Assembly: GCA_012026935.1 (NCBI GenBank)
Contig: VEPI01000102.1
Coordinates: forward strand, 1-41,296
Direction: 5' to 3'
Length of the DNA stretch: 41,296 nucleotides
From: Melioribacter sp.
GTDB lineage: Bacteria > Bacteroidota > Ignavibacteria > Ignavibacteriales > Melioribacteraceae
The notes under the pieces were generated by a model. That model was not told the origin of the DNA and did no database searches. It worked only from the letters and a program-made list of their open reading frames with translations. Each line of letters starts with the position of its first letter. Positions within the stretch are counted from its first letter, which is position 1. The position numbers and the translations under genes were made by a program. Shown here piece by piece: positions 19,648-28,652 of this stretch.

Positions 19648-19923
19648 TTATTGCTTAACTAATACATTTCTTATGACAATAAATAAAAAATAGATCACCA
19701 AAAGAATAATAATTGTAACAGCAGGAATAAATAAAACCAGATAAGCAAATGAAAATAGAAACGGTGGTATATTTTTAATATTGTCAGGCAAGTCAGTAAA
19801 ACAAGACACGTATTTATACGGCTGTATATAAGTAGATACCGCAGAAACAACAACCCATATTCCATAAGCCACGGGTATTAATTTCAATTTATTTTTGATG
19901 AAAAAATGCTTGAAATCAATCAT
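19648..19923 (-). CDS. Small membrane protein of unknown function upstream of kdpF
   Basis: A 91-aa protein with two strongly hydrophobic segments (about residues 15-32 and 53-85, the second long enough for a long or kinked helix) and basic residues at the N-terminus (KHFFIKNKLK), predicting an inner-membrane protein. I do not recognise the family. It lies on the same strand about 110 bp upstream of kdpF and could be the first gene of the kdp transcript. No clear Shine-Dalgarno site precedes the ATG. Being membrane-encoded beside a K+ pump suggests, but does not show, a related role. Confidence 0.5.
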   Translation of the reverse strand: MIDFKHFFIKNKLKLIPVAYGIWVVVSAVSTYIQPYKYVSCFTDLPDNIKNIPPFLFSFAYLVLFIPAVTIIILLVIYFLFIVIRNVLVKQ

Positions 19924-20128
19924 GGGCTTTTTTACTAAAACTTGTAAATATTAGATTCATCTCAATATTCTTTTTTGCTGGTGTAATATTAACGCAAGAG
20001 TTATAAAACTGTTGTAAATAGGTGAGTGAAAAGCATTAAGAAAATGTAAAGAAGAAGTGTTTAGCTGTGATTTTTCATGTAATGTTTTTGGAAAGACGAC
20101 AAATAAATATTAATGACAAACAAAACAA

Positions 20129-20563
20129 TTATTTTTTATTGGTCAGAGTTTTAAACGCCACCGCATACATCTGAATCTGCTTCATCATTGCGCCTAAACC
20201 GTTCTTGCGCGTTGGGGAAAGGTGATTATCAATTCCAATTTTTTTTATAAACTCAGGCTGCGAAGAAAGAATTTCATCCGGAGTGTGATTGGAGTAAATT
20301 CTAATCAGCAAAGCAATCAATCCTTTTACTATTGAAGCATCGCTGTCGGCTTCAAACATTATTTTTCCATCAACGAGTTTTGCATTAATCCACGCTTGAC
20401 TTTGACAGCCGCTAAGTTTGTATTTCTCTGTTCTAATAGAAGGATCAAGCGGAGAAAGAGTCTTCCCTAAACCGATGATGTATTTATACTTTTCATCCCA
20501 ATCAACGAACTGTTCGAACTCTTTTACGATTATATTTTGTACTTCTTGTATTGTCATTATCAT
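20129..20563 (-). CDS. sufE: SufE-family Fe-S cluster assembly sulfur acceptor
   Basis: A 144-aa SufE-fold protein, accepting persulfide sulfur from the cysteine desulfurase SufS for Fe-S cluster building. The active-site Cys is Cys53 in YKLSGCQSQAWI, the family signature; FEADSDASIVKGLIALLIRIY and the C-terminal LSPTRKNGLGAMMKQI also match. No sufS, sufB, sufC or sufD is in the window. It follows the DUF3078 gene by 10 bp and is probably in the same transcript. The start may be Met1 or Met3. Confidence 0.92.
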   Translation of the reverse strand: MIMTIQEVQNIIVKEFEQFVDWDEKYKYIIGLGKTLSPLDPSIRTEKYKLSGCQSQAWINAKLVDGKIMFEADSDASIVKGLIALLIRIYSNHTPDEILSSQPEFIKKIGIDNHLSPTRKNGLGAMMKQIQMYAVAFKTLTNKK

Positions 20564-20573
20564 TCACGTTCAA

Positions 20574-21407
20574 TTATAATATGTTATAAACAATCCCAAT
20601 TTGTAAACCCTCTTTTACCTGTGTGTACGGAGTTTGCGCAACCTCATAAACAACATTGTATATAAAGTTAACGTTAATATACTTAGTAATTTTTGCAATA
20701 ATATTATTTTCAAAGCGAACATCCCAAACATCAAGACTTTTGAACTGGGAGAACAATCTTAATTTTCCTAGATAAGCTATGTTATCATCAATTTTATAAT
20801 TTACATCCGAGACCGACTCAATGCCGGTTTCGAATCTGAATGCCTTCACCATGTTTACGGGGTCGGAATATTGTCTGAATTTATTTGTGAATATTTCTTG
20901 AAAACCAATTCCGAAACGAGTTATAATATTAGAATATTTGTCGTAAGTAAAACCGATTGTCTGCGTTACATATCCGGGGTCGAATAAATTTGCAATCTCA
21001 ATTTCAGGATCAACTTTGTAATTAAATCCCCTTGCAACTTGCGATCTAATCGAGTTTGAAATAAAAGGACTAACCGCCCAGCCGAGATCATACGAAGCAA
21101 CGGTTTCAATATAAAGATCATTATCGGTAGTTCGGTAAGTTCCTTCGCCTATTTTAGATCTCCCGTAAGCAGAACGTATTTCGTTTTTGAAGATCCACGG
21201 CGAGCCGTAATAATCATAATGAAAATCACCCGATAAAGTCCAAGAGACTGAATTATCACCGCCCTTCACCCAATTTGTAAACGCAATTTGATTGACTCCC
21301 AACCCAACAATAAATGTAGGAAGCCATTTATCTTTTAGCGAATCGGGAATCTGTCCGAAAGCCATCGTCGTAATAAACAAAAGCGGAATCACAATTATCT
21401 TTTTCAA
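20574..21407 (-). CDS. DUF3078 family predicted outer-membrane beta-barrel protein
   Basis: A 277-aa exported protein with a signal peptide ending at TMAFGQ (about residue 19). The mature N-terminal region VGLGVNQIAFTNWVKGGDNS matches the DUF3078 signature (an N-W-x-K-G-G-x-N-S block), common in Bacteroidota and relatives. The remainder alternates aromatic and polar residues as in an outer-membrane barrel. Function is unknown. It heads a two-gene unit with sufE (10-bp gap), probably chance adjacency. Confidence 0.75.
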   Translation of the reverse strand: MKKIIVIPLLFITTMAFGQIPDSLKDKWLPTFIVGLGVNQIAFTNWVKGGDNSVSWTLSGDFHYDYYGSPWIFKNEIRSAYGRSKIGEGTYRTTDNDLYIETVASYDLGWAVSPFISNSIRSQVARGFNYKVDPEIEIANLFDPGYVTQTIGFTYDKYSNIITRFGIGFQEIFTNKFRQYSDPVNMVKAFRFETGIESVSDVNYKIDDNIAYLGKLRLFSQFKSLDVWDVRFENNIIAKITKYINVNFIYNVVYEVAQTPYTQVKEGLQIGIVYNIL

Positions 21408-21566
21408 TTCAGTTCCATATAGTTTGATTTTGCTGCCGTAAAAGTAAAAAATATTTATTTGTTTAGTTCATAGGTAATAGATTAAAAATAAATGGAGAGC
21501 TTTTTTGTAACAAAGGAGAATCATTTTATATATTCACATATTATCTTCAAACAAGAAAGACAATCC

Positions 21567-21911
21567 ATGAAAAAAGAGAAATTAATTATTCCCGCAATGC
21601 TTATTGTTGTTATACTTGTGATGTACTTTTCATACTTTAGCCCGAAAAATGAGCTTGGTTTGTTCTCGGACTTTGATACCAACAGCAACGCCAACAAGGA
21701 AATTTTAGTTAAAGTTCTACCCGAAAAAGGATTTGTTAAAGACAACTCGGGCGGTACAACTTTTTATGTTGAAGATCGTTCGGGAAAACAAGTTGTAGTA
21801 TCCGGACCCTTGAATATGCCTGCCGGAATTGAAACAGCAAGCCATATTACCTTGAGTGGTCATTACAACGGGGATTCATTTCATGCACACGAAATTAAAA
21901 TTGAAAACTAG
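21567..21911 (+). CDS. Small membrane-anchored OB-fold protein, CcmE-like
   Basis: A protein of 114 aa when started at the ATG at 21567, which directly precedes a signal-anchor helix ([20 protein letters not shown]). The soluble part ([21 protein letters not shown], then [20 protein letters not shown], ending [12 protein letters not shown]) has the strand pattern of the CcmE/OB-fold family, and ends with a FHAHEI that recalls the CcmE region near the haem-binding HDExY, but that exact motif is absent. It is therefore not called a haem chaperone. An upstream in-frame ATG at 21492 would add 25 residues but lacks a ribosome site. It lies 23 bp before uvrB. Confidence 0.6.
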   Translation: MKKEKLIIPAMLIVVILVMYFSYFSPKNELGLFSDFDTNSNANKEILVKVLPEKGFVKDNSGGTTFYVEDRSGKQVVVSGPLNMPAGIETASHITLSGHYNGDSFHAHEIKIEN

Positions 21912-21934
21912 AACTAAGAAGCAAATTTGAAACG

Positions 21935-23950
21935 ATGAAACAATTTGAATTAGTCTCAAACTATCAGCCGGCGGGCGATCAGCCGAAAGCAATTGCAGAA
22001 TTGCTGGAAGGACTGAAGCGCGGCGCCAAGCATCAGGTTCTTCTCGGTGTTACCGGAAGCGGTAAAACTTATACGATGAGCAACATCATAAAAGAATATA
22101 ACCGCCCTACGCTTATAGTCTCTCACAATAAAACTCTTGCCGCACAGCTCTACTCGGAATTCAAATCATTTTTTCCGAACAATGCGGTAGAATTTTTTAT
22201 CAGTTATTACGATTACTATCAACCGGAAGCATACGTTGTTAAGAGGGACCTTTACATTGAGAAAGATTTTTCAGTGAACGAAGAAATTGACAGACTGCGT
22301 CTTAAAGCAACAACTGCATTAATCGAAGGAAGGAATGATATAATTATTGTTGCAAGCGTTAGTTGTATTTATGGAATCGGCGCGCCGGATCAGTATGCAA
22401 AACAAATTGTATTTTTAAAGAAGCGACAATCCATAGAACGCAAAAAACTTTTGCGCAGTTTGATAGATATCTATTACACAAGAAATGATGCAGATTTTAC
22501 ACGCGGGACTTTCCGTGCACGCGGGGATGTAGTTGAAGTAATTCCTGCGTATCAATATGAAGAAGCAGTTAGGATAGAATTCTGGGGAGACGAAATAGAA
22601 AGACTTTCAATAATTGATTCGATAACCGGAGACGTCATTAAAGAAGTTGAATCAATTCCTATATATCCCGCAAAATATTTTGTTACCACAAGAGATCAAG
22701 TTAATAAAGCAATAGTTTCAATCGAAGAAGAACTTAGGGAGAGATTAAAATATTACTGGTCGCAGGAAAAATATGTTGAGGCACAACGGCTTGAGCAACG
22801 CACAAAGTTTGATATTGAAATGATGCGAGAGATCGGTTACTGTTCCGGCATCGAAAATTATTCCCGTCACATGGATGGAAGACCGCCAGGTTCGCGCCCG
22901 TCGTGTTTGTTCGATTATTTTCCGAAAGACTATCTATTAATAGTAGATGAGTCCCACGTTACCATTCCGCAAATACGCGGAATGTATAACGGCGACAGAT
23001 CACGAAAGGAAGTTTTGGTCGAATACGGTTTCCGTCTTCCATCTGCAATGGATAACCGTCCGCTGAAATTTGAAGAGTATGATGAGCTGACAAACCAAGT
23101 TATTTATGTAAGTGCTACTCCTGCGGATTATGAATTTACGCGAAGCGACGGAACATTTGTTGAACAGGTAATTCGTCCGACAGGTTTGCTGGATCCGGAA
23201 ATTGAAATCCGTCCCGTGAAAGGACAGATTGATGATCTGATTGGTGAAATAAGAAAACGTGTTGCGCTTAAAGAAAGGATACTTGTAACAACACTTACAA
23301 AAAAAATGGCGGAAGACTTAACAGATTATCTCGATAAGTTGAAAATAAAAGTCCGCTACATTCACAGCGAAGTGGAAGCGCTTGAGCGTGTTGAAATTAT
23401 CCGCGATCTGCGCGTTGGTGATTTTGATGTTCTGGTTGGTGTTAATTTGCTGAGAGAAGGATTGGATTTGCCGGAAGTTTCGCTCGTTGCGATTATTGAT
23501 GCGGATAAAGAAGGATTTTTACGGAGCGAACGTTCTTTGATGCAAACGGCAGGAAGAACCGCCCGTAATGTTAACGGCAGAGTAATTATGTATGCGGATA
23601 AAGTTACCGAGTCAATGCGTAAGACAATAGAAGAAACAAACAGGCGAAGAAAACTTCAAACCGAGTATAACATTGCAAATGATATTACACCGACAACAAT
23701 TTACAAGAGTGTTGAAGAGATAATGAATGCAACATCTATTGCCGATGTACGCAAGCGAGATCTCGAAAAAGAAGAAGCCACCTTTTTGAAAGTTGCCGAA
23801 CCGGTTATTAAATATATGTCAAACGATCAGCGAAAAGAATTGCTTGATCAAATGACGGAAGAGATGCTTGCCGCTGCAAAAGATTTGGAATTTGAGCGGG
23901 CAGCAAATTTGCGCGATGAAATTGAGAAGATGAAGAAATTAATTAAGTGA
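21935..23950 (+). CDS. uvrB: Excinuclease ABC subunit B
   Basis: A 671-aa UvrB, the damage-verification helicase of nucleotide excision repair that receives DNA from UvrA and recruits UvrC. The Walker A motif is GVTGSGKT, and the adjacent [25 protein letters not shown] is typical. The beta-hairpin that inserts into DNA contains [12 protein letters not shown]. Helicase motifs [40 protein letters not shown] and QTAGRTARN are intact. The C-terminal UVR motif ([20 protein letters not shown]) binds UvrC. A hairpin terminator lies 65 bp downstream. Confidence 0.97.
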   Translation: MKQFELVSNYQPAGDQPKAIAELLEGLKRGAKHQVLLGVTGSGKTYTMSNIIKEYNRPTLIVSHNKTLAAQLYSEFKSFFPNNAVEFFISYYDYYQPEAYVVKRDLYIEKDFSVNEEIDRLRLKATTALIEGRNDIIIVASVSCIYGIGAPDQYAKQIVFLKKRQSIERKKLLRSLIDIYYTRNDADFTRGTFRARGDVVEVIPAYQYEEAVRIEFWGDEIERLSIIDSITGDVIKEVESIPIYPAKYFVTTRDQVNKAIVSIEEELRERLKYYWSQEKYVEAQRLEQRTKFDIEMMREIGYCSGIENYSRHMDGRPPGSRPSCLFDYFPKDYLLIVDESHVTIPQIRGMYNGDRSRKEVLVEYGFRLPSAMDNRPLKFEEYDELTNQVIYVSATPADYEFTRSDGTFVEQVIRPTGLLDPEIEIRPVKGQIDDLIGEIRKRVALKERILVTTLTKKMAEDLTDYLDKLKIKVRYIHSEVEALERVEIIRDLRVGDFDVLVGVNLLREGLDLPEVSLVAIIDADKEGFLRSERSLMQTAGRTARNVNGRVIMYADKVTESMRKTIEETNRRRKLQTEYNIANDITPTTIYKSVEEIMNATSIADVRKRDLEKEEATFLKVAEPVIKYMSNDQRKELLDQMTEEMLAAAKDLEFERAANLRDEIEKMKKLIK

Positions 23951-24014
23951 TGTTAACCTGAAAGATTAAATGTGAAAAGATAACGGAGGAAATGAGAAAG
24001 ATAATTATATTATC

Positions 24015-24044
24015 AGCGCCCTAAAATTAGAGCGCTTATTTTTT
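24015..24044 (+). terminator. Rho-independent terminator after uvrB
   Basis: AGCGCCCTA (24015-24023) pairs with TAGAGCGCT (24028-24036), a 9-bp stem with one C-A mismatch and an AAAT loop, followed by TATTTTTT (24037-24044). The GC core and T-run fit an intrinsic terminator of the uvrB transcript. Confidence 0.75.
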
Positions 24045-24051
24045 GAAATAA

Positions 24052-24744
24052 TTATTTTAGAAATGAGTCGAACACCTGAAGCAGATAATCATTTTTCGGG
24101 CGGTCTGCGGTTGTTTGACTAACATATTTGAATTTTAGAATTCCGTTTTTATCAAGCAAATATAACGAAGGAATATCCTGCTCAACTTTTGAACCGTTCC
24201 ATTCGGTTGTAAATATTCCCAACGATTTTGAAACTGTTCTTGCAGAATCAATAAGTATCGGGAATGGAGTCGGCACCTCGTCTTTTGTAAATTCATATTT
24301 ATTCACAAAAAAGTTTTTCGCAAATGCCGCTCTGCGATTGCTTTGTTCGGAATTATCTTTAGGGATTTTCATCTGTTCAATAGCTGCCATTTGATCAGGA
24401 AGTGCATCAATCCAATTGTGAATTGTTTTTTCACTGAAAGAAATGACGTACAGAAATTCAAGATTATATTTTTCTTTGGCTTTTTTTGCGAGAGCCATCA
24501 ATTCGGCGTATTGATAATTGCAAATTGAACACCATCTCCCTTCCGCCGCAAAAACGCGCGGGAAAACTACTAGCACATTCTTTCCCTTAAAATCTGAAAG
24601 AGAAACAATCTTGCCGTCGTATGTCGGCAGAGTAAAATTATTCATCGGTTGATTTAATATTGCAGGTTGTATCTGTGCGATTGATGAAAGTGTTGTTAAC
24701 AACATAATAACAGCGATATATTTTATTTCTTGTAAATGTTGCAT
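24052..24744 (-). CDS. Exported redoxin-domain (AhpC/TSA-like) protein
   Basis: A 230-aa protein with an N-terminal signal sequence ending about SSIAQ (residue 24). The thioredoxin fold begins with MNNFTLPTYDGKIVSLSDFKGKN, a typical redoxin opening. The active region FAAEGRWCSICNYQYAEL places a CxxC pair (Cys72 and Cys75, WCSIC) where peroxiredoxins have the peroxidatic Cys, so thiol-disulfide exchange or peroxide reduction in the periplasm is likely. The C-terminal PSLYLLDKNGILKFKYVSQ matches the family's terminal strand. It is convergent with uvrB across the terminator. Confidence 0.8.
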   Translation of the reverse strand: MQHLQEIKYIAVIMLLTTLSSIAQIQPAILNQPMNNFTLPTYDGKIVSLSDFKGKNVLVVFPRVFAAEGRWCSICNYQYAELMALAKKAKEKYNLEFLYVISFSEKTIHNWIDALPDQMAAIEQMKIPKDNSEQSNRRAAFAKNFFVNKYEFTKDEVPTPFPILIDSARTVSKSLGIFTTEWNGSKVEQDIPSLYLLDKNGILKFKYVSQTTADRPKNDYLLQVFDSFLK

Positions 24745-24889
24745 TGTACCTCTCTTGGTTGATTTATCTTCGCTAAATATATATAAAATTACTTTTCATA
24801 ATCAGTTGTTGTAGAAGACGGAAAAAGAGAATTTTCTTGCCTGTTCCATTCGACGTAATTAATTTGTAAATAACAAAAGGGTTTAAATT

Positions 24890-25546
24890 ATGTTCATTGG
24901 ACATTTTGGAGTTGGTTTAGCCGCGAAAAAAGTAGACAGCAGACCTTCTCTTGGGACATTATTCATAGCATCACAGTTTATTGATCTACTCTGGCCAATT
25001 TTTTTATTATTAGGAATAGAGAAAGTTCAGATTGAACCCGGCAATACCGCCGTTACGCCGCTTAATTTTATTTCGTATCCATACTCTCATAGTTTGTTTG
25101 GAGTACTTATCTGGGCAATTTTATTGGCCGCAGTATATTACTCGTTGAAGAAAAATTTTAGAACGTCCCTTTTGCTGGGATTACTTGTACTAAGCCACTG
25201 GATACTTGATCTTTTCACTCACCGACCCGACCTGCAGTTGCTTCCTTGGAGCGATTTTAAAGTTGGTCTCGGGTTATGGAATTCGGTTACACTTACAATA
25301 ATTGTTGAAGGATTAATTTTTATTCTTGGCGCATATTTTTATTTGAGCGCGACAAGATCTGAAAATAAAAAAGGTAGTTATAGTCTCTGGAGCTTGTTGA
25401 TCTTTTTAACTTTGATTTATATAATGAACATTGTCGGCACCCCGCCACCCGATATAAATGCAATAGCAATAGCTGGGTTGTTCCAATGGCTTATTGTAGC
25501 GTGGGGCTATTGGATTGATAGAAATAGAAGCACAGTTTTGAACTAA
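24890..25546 (+). CDS. YdjM-like membrane-bound metal-dependent hydrolase family protein
   Basis: A 218-aa membrane protein with about six hydrophobic segments. The N-terminal MFIGHFGVGLAAKK, the central YPYSHSLFGVLIWA and LVLSHWILDLFTHRPD carry the conserved His/Asp residues of the YdjM family (PF04307), thought to be membrane-bound metal hydrolases. No substrate or role is known to me. It is a single gene with about 145 bp upstream and 80 bp before the peptidase gene. Confidence 0.6.
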   Translation: MFIGHFGVGLAAKKVDSRPSLGTLFIASQFIDLLWPIFLLLGIEKVQIEPGNTAVTPLNFISYPYSHSLFGVLIWAILLAAVYYSLKKNFRTSLLLGLLVLSHWILDLFTHRPDLQLLPWSDFKVGLGLWNSVTLTIIVEGLIFILGAYFYLSATRSENKKGSYSLWSLLIFLTLIYIMNIVGTPPPDINAIAIAGLFQWLIVAWGYWIDRNRSTVLN

Positions 25547-25626
25547 TAAAGGTAATGATCAGCCCAGTTGCTTTTTAGAATTTGTTAAGATAAGTTTAAT
25601 TGCAATTCAAAATAGGAGCGTAAAAA

Positions 25627-26625
25627 GTGTGTGTACAAAAAGGGATTAATCCCAAAATCTTTTTTTTGCTTATTCTATTTTTCATTTCGCAAACAGCCTT
25701 ACCGCAAACAACCAAATACGGGCTTGTAATTCACGGAGGAGCCGGGACAATTCTGAAATCAAATATGACTCCCGAAAAAGAAGCGGAGTACATTTCTAAA
25801 CTTAATGAAGCATTACAAACCGGTTACAAAATATTGGAGAAGGGCGGTTCCTCTTTAGATGCTGTGGTGGCAGTTATAAATATTATGGAAGATTCTCCGC
25901 TGTTCAATGCGGGCAAAGGTGCCGTGTTGACGGAGAAAGGTGTTGCAGAATTAGATGCTTCTATTATGGATGGGAAAACGTTAAAAGCAGGAGCAATTGC
26001 AGGAATCAAACATGTAAAAAATCCAATTACACTTGCGAGATTGGTAATGGATAAATCACCACACGTTATGATGATTGGAGAAGGTGCGGAAGAATTTGCA
26101 AAAGAGAATTACATAGAAATGGTTGATAACAATTATTTCATTACGCCGAATAGATGGAAGCAATATCAAAAAATGAAAGAAGCACAGGACAAAAAAGTAA
26201 AAGAAGAAAAACATGGCACGGTTGGATGTGTTGCTCTGGATAAAAACGGGAATCTTGCCGCTGGAACATCTACAGGAGGTATGATGATGAAAAAATTCGG
26301 ACGTGTTGGCGATTCACCCATAATCGGCGCCGGAACGTTTGCAGATAATAATACGTGCGCGGTTTCAGGAACAGGATACGGTGAATATTTTATTAGATTA
26401 AATATCGCACGGGATATTTCCGATTTAATGGCGTATAAAAATTTATCACTAAGCGATGCCGCTAATGAAGTAATAATGAATAAACTTCCGAAGTTAGGCG
26501 GCGACGGCGGAATTATAGCGATTGATAAAAACGGAAACATTGCAATGCCGTTCAATACGGAAGGAATGTACAGAGGATACTTGATGAACGGAGAACAACC
26601 GGTTATTAAAATCTATAAAGAATAA
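25627..26625 (+). CDS. iaaA: Isoaspartyl peptidase / plant-type L-asparaginase, exported
   Basis: A 332-aa Ntn-hydrolase precursor. It cleaves itself to expose the catalytic Thr, here Thr198 in EKHGTVGCVALD, and hydrolyses beta-aspartyl dipeptides and asparagine. Supporting sequence: GLVIHGGAGTI, PLFNAGKGAVLT (glycine loop), GTSTGGMMMKKFGRVGDSPI and the AVSGTGYGEYFIR block. The start is GTG at 25627, with AGGAG 9 nt upstream and no better alternative, giving a signal peptide ending near LPQ (residue 27), so the enzyme is probably periplasmic. The precursor length is normal. Confidence 0.9.
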   Translation: MCVQKGINPKIFFLLILFFISQTALPQTTKYGLVIHGGAGTILKSNMTPEKEAEYISKLNEALQTGYKILEKGGSSLDAVVAVINIMEDSPLFNAGKGAVLTEKGVAELDASIMDGKTLKAGAIAGIKHVKNPITLARLVMDKSPHVMMIGEGAEEFAKENYIEMVDNNYFITPNRWKQYQKMKEAQDKKVKEEKHGTVGCVALDKNGNLAAGTSTGGMMMKKFGRVGDSPIIGAGTFADNNTCAVSGTGYGEYFIRLNIARDISDLMAYKNLSLSDAANEVIMNKLPKLGGDGGIIAIDKNGNIAMPFNTEGMYRGYLMNGEQPVIKIYKE

Positions 26626-26723
26626 AATTTGAAACACGATCTGCAAATTACAACTCTTGATTTTTACGTTGCCGGTAATTAGTAAATCGAAAATCTCAAA
26701 TCGCAATTCAAAAAGGAGATGCA

Positions 26724-27143
26724 ATGGCTCTTCATGGTGAAGTTAACTATTTGGCAATTTTGTTATGCGGGGTAATTGCAATGTTGCTTGGCTCGTTTTG
26801 GTATAGTCCGTTTCTTTTTGGAAAAATTTGGCTGGAATCGCTGGACAAATCGGAAGAAGATCTAAAAAAGGATTTTAAACCATTTAAAACTTACGGACTT
26901 TCATTTATCAGCCACTTAGTTATGGCCTTTGGTCTTGCACAAATAATGACCTTTATGGACGCTTATTCGGTTCCGGAAGGCATTAGAGTTGCATTTTTAT
27001 GCTGGGTAGGATTCACAGTTGCGCCAATGTTGGTAAACTCTCTTTTTGAAGGAAAAAAAATAAAACTGCTTGGTGTTGATACAGGTTATCATTTAATAGT
27101 TATGCTTGTATTCGGAACAATTCTTGGGGCGTGGCCCGTTTAG
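26724..27143 (+). CDS. DUF1761 family membrane protein
   Basis: A 139-aa protein with four hydrophobic segments. The start NYLAILLCGVIAMLLGSFWYSPFLFGKIWL and the later MVNS-type segment (VGFTVAPMLVNSLFEGK) followed by GYHLIVMLVFGTILGAW match the DUF1761 pattern. Its function is unknown. The ATG follows an AAAAGGAGA ribosome site, which supports the start. About 100 bp lie upstream and 78 bp before the HAD gene. Confidence 0.75.
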   Translation: MALHGEVNYLAILLCGVIAMLLGSFWYSPFLFGKIWLESLDKSEEDLKKDFKPFKTYGLSFISHLVMAFGLAQIMTFMDAYSVPEGIRVAFLCWVGFTVAPMLVNSLFEGKKIKLLGVDTGYHLIVMLVFGTILGAWPV

Positions 27144-27221
27144 AAATTTTTCTTCTCAAGAGTGTTATAATTATTATTTTTCCTCAGAAATATTTTTCTA
27201 ACCGATGACAGAAAATTATAT

Positions 27222-27878
27222 ATGAACATTAATCTTGTCGTGTTTGATTTGGACGGGACACTCGTTTCCTCCCACAAAACAATTTATTATGCAACTCTTC
27301 GTGCACTTAAAGAAATAAATATATTTCCGAAGATGCCAGAGGAAGATTTTTACAAAACAATAGGGATGCATTTTGAAGAAATCTTTGCCCGGTTTGGTTT
27401 TAGTGTACCCGATTTCGAAAAATTTATTGGAATTTATATATCAATATATTTTGATTATATAAAATTATCTGAAGCTTATCCTGGAGTAAACTCGATCCTA
27501 ACTAAATTGCAAAAAAGAAACATCAAAACAGCACTGCTTACAACAAAAGGACAAGATCATGCCGAGAGAATTCTTAAGCATTTTAATCTGATTGATCAGA
27601 TTGATTATGTTATGGGCAGGAGACCGGGAATTGCCCACAAACCATCTGCCGAACCGCTGATCAAGATATGTAATGATTTAAATATAGACGTTACATCATC
27701 GTTGATGATTGGTGATACCGAACTGGATGTTCAATGCGGAAAAAATGCCGGAGCCAAAACATGTGCCGTAACCTACGGATATAGAGCTGCAGAAGATTTG
27801 GAAAAAGAATTCCCCGATTTTATGATTGACAATATTCTTGACGTAGATTATATAGTTAGTGGTGAGAATAAAATTTGA
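27222..27878 (+). CDS. HAD-superfamily hydrolase, phosphoglycolate phosphatase-like
   Basis: A 218-aa HAD phosphatase. Motif I is VVFDLDGTLVSS (Asp9 nucleophile, Asp11 acid), motif II is TALLTTKG, motif III Lys lies in IAHKPSAEPL, and motif IV is MIGDTELDVQCGKNAGA. The length and alpha-helical cap position are those of the Gph/PgmB subfamily. The substrate is not determinable. It starts a co-directional run: the enoyl-CoA hydratase begins 11 bp later and the sigma factor gene 1 bp after that. Confidence 0.85.
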   Translation: MNINLVVFDLDGTLVSSHKTIYYATLRALKEINIFPKMPEEDFYKTIGMHFEEIFARFGFSVPDFEKFIGIYISIYFDYIKLSEAYPGVNSILTKLQKRNIKTALLTTKGQDHAERILKHFNLIDQIDYVMGRRPGIAHKPSAEPLIKICNDLNIDVTSSLMIGDTELDVQCGKNAGAKTCAVTYGYRAAEDLEKEFPDFMIDNILDVDYIVSGENKI

Positions 27879-27889
27879 GGAGATAAGCC

Positions 27890-28651
27890 ATGGATAAGAA
27901 CGGAAAAGTTACAACAAGCATAATAAATGGAATTGCCACAATTAATTTCATGCATCCCAAAAGCAATTCTCTGCCCGCAAAAATGCTGAAGGAAATCACC
28001 GAGGTGATCAATAAATTTGCAGAAGACAAACACGCACACGTTATAATAATCCGCAGTGAAGGGGAAAAAGCCTTTTGCGCCGGAGCCTCTTTTGATGAAT
28101 TACTTGAGATAAAAGATTTTAAAGGCGGAAAAGAATTTTTTATGGGCTTTGTAAGATTAATAAATGCTATGCGCAAGTGTCCCAAATTTATTATTGCGCG
28201 AGTGCAGGGAAAAGCGGTTGGAGGCGGACTTGGAATTGCAGCTGCCGCAGATTATACAATCGCCTCAAGCGAAGCTTCCGTAAAGCTAAGTGAATTATTA
28301 TTGGGCATTGGGCCATTTGTTGTTGGTCCGGCGATTGAAAGAAAAATTGGAAAGACCGCTTTTATTACAATGTCTATTGATGCAGAATGGCATGATTCAT
28401 TTTGGGCGAAGCAAAGCGGGCTCTACACAAAAGTTTTTGCAAATAATCACGATCTTGATGAAGCTGTTTCTGCACTTGCAAAAAAGATTGCAAGCTGTAA
28501 CCTCGAAGCAATCTCCCAGATGAAAAAAGTTTTTTGGGAAGGGACAGAAAATTGGGACCAACTTTTAGAACAGCGCGCAGAAATAAGCGGAAAATTAATC
28601 TTAAGCGACTTCACAAAAAATTATATTAAAGCTTTTAAGAGCAAACTATAA
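27890..28651 (+). CDS. Enoyl-CoA hydratase/isomerase family protein
   Basis: A 253-aa crotonase-fold protein. The oxyanion-hole segments are seen as KAFCAGASFDEL and VQGKAVGGGLGIAAAADYTIAS; the following SVKLSELLLGIGPF is where catalytic Glu residues of the crotonase family occur, and a Glu is present in KLSEL. The C-terminus ends in a helical region. It could act as hydratase, isomerase or another crotonase; the reaction cannot be fixed from sequence. A GAGGAGA ribosome site supports the ATG. It may share a transcript with the HAD gene before it and the sigma factor after it. Confidence 0.85.
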   Translation: MDKNGKVTTSIINGIATINFMHPKSNSLPAKMLKEITEVINKFAEDKHAHVIIIRSEGEKAFCAGASFDELLEIKDFKGGKEFFMGFVRLINAMRKCPKFIIARVQGKAVGGGLGIAAAADYTIASSEASVKLSELLLGIGPFVVGPAIERKIGKTAFITMSIDAEWHDSFWAKQSGLYTKVFANNHDLDEAVSALAKKIASCNLEAISQMKKVFWEGTENWDQLLEQRAEISGKLILSDFTKNYIKAFKSKL

Positions 28652-28652
28652 A

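Noticed and set aside
19924-20128. K+- or c-di-AMP-type riboswitch upstream of the kdp region
   Set aside because: No conserved riboswitch core or terminator-like hairpin could be recognised in this AT-rich stretch of about 200 bp; sufE ends on the far side.
23992-24024. Ten-residue ORF with a strong GGAGG ribosome site just after uvrB
   Set aside because: Too short to support, its stop runs into the uvrB terminator stem and the next gene is on the other strand, so it cannot be a leader peptide for it. It may be a remnant of a lost gene.
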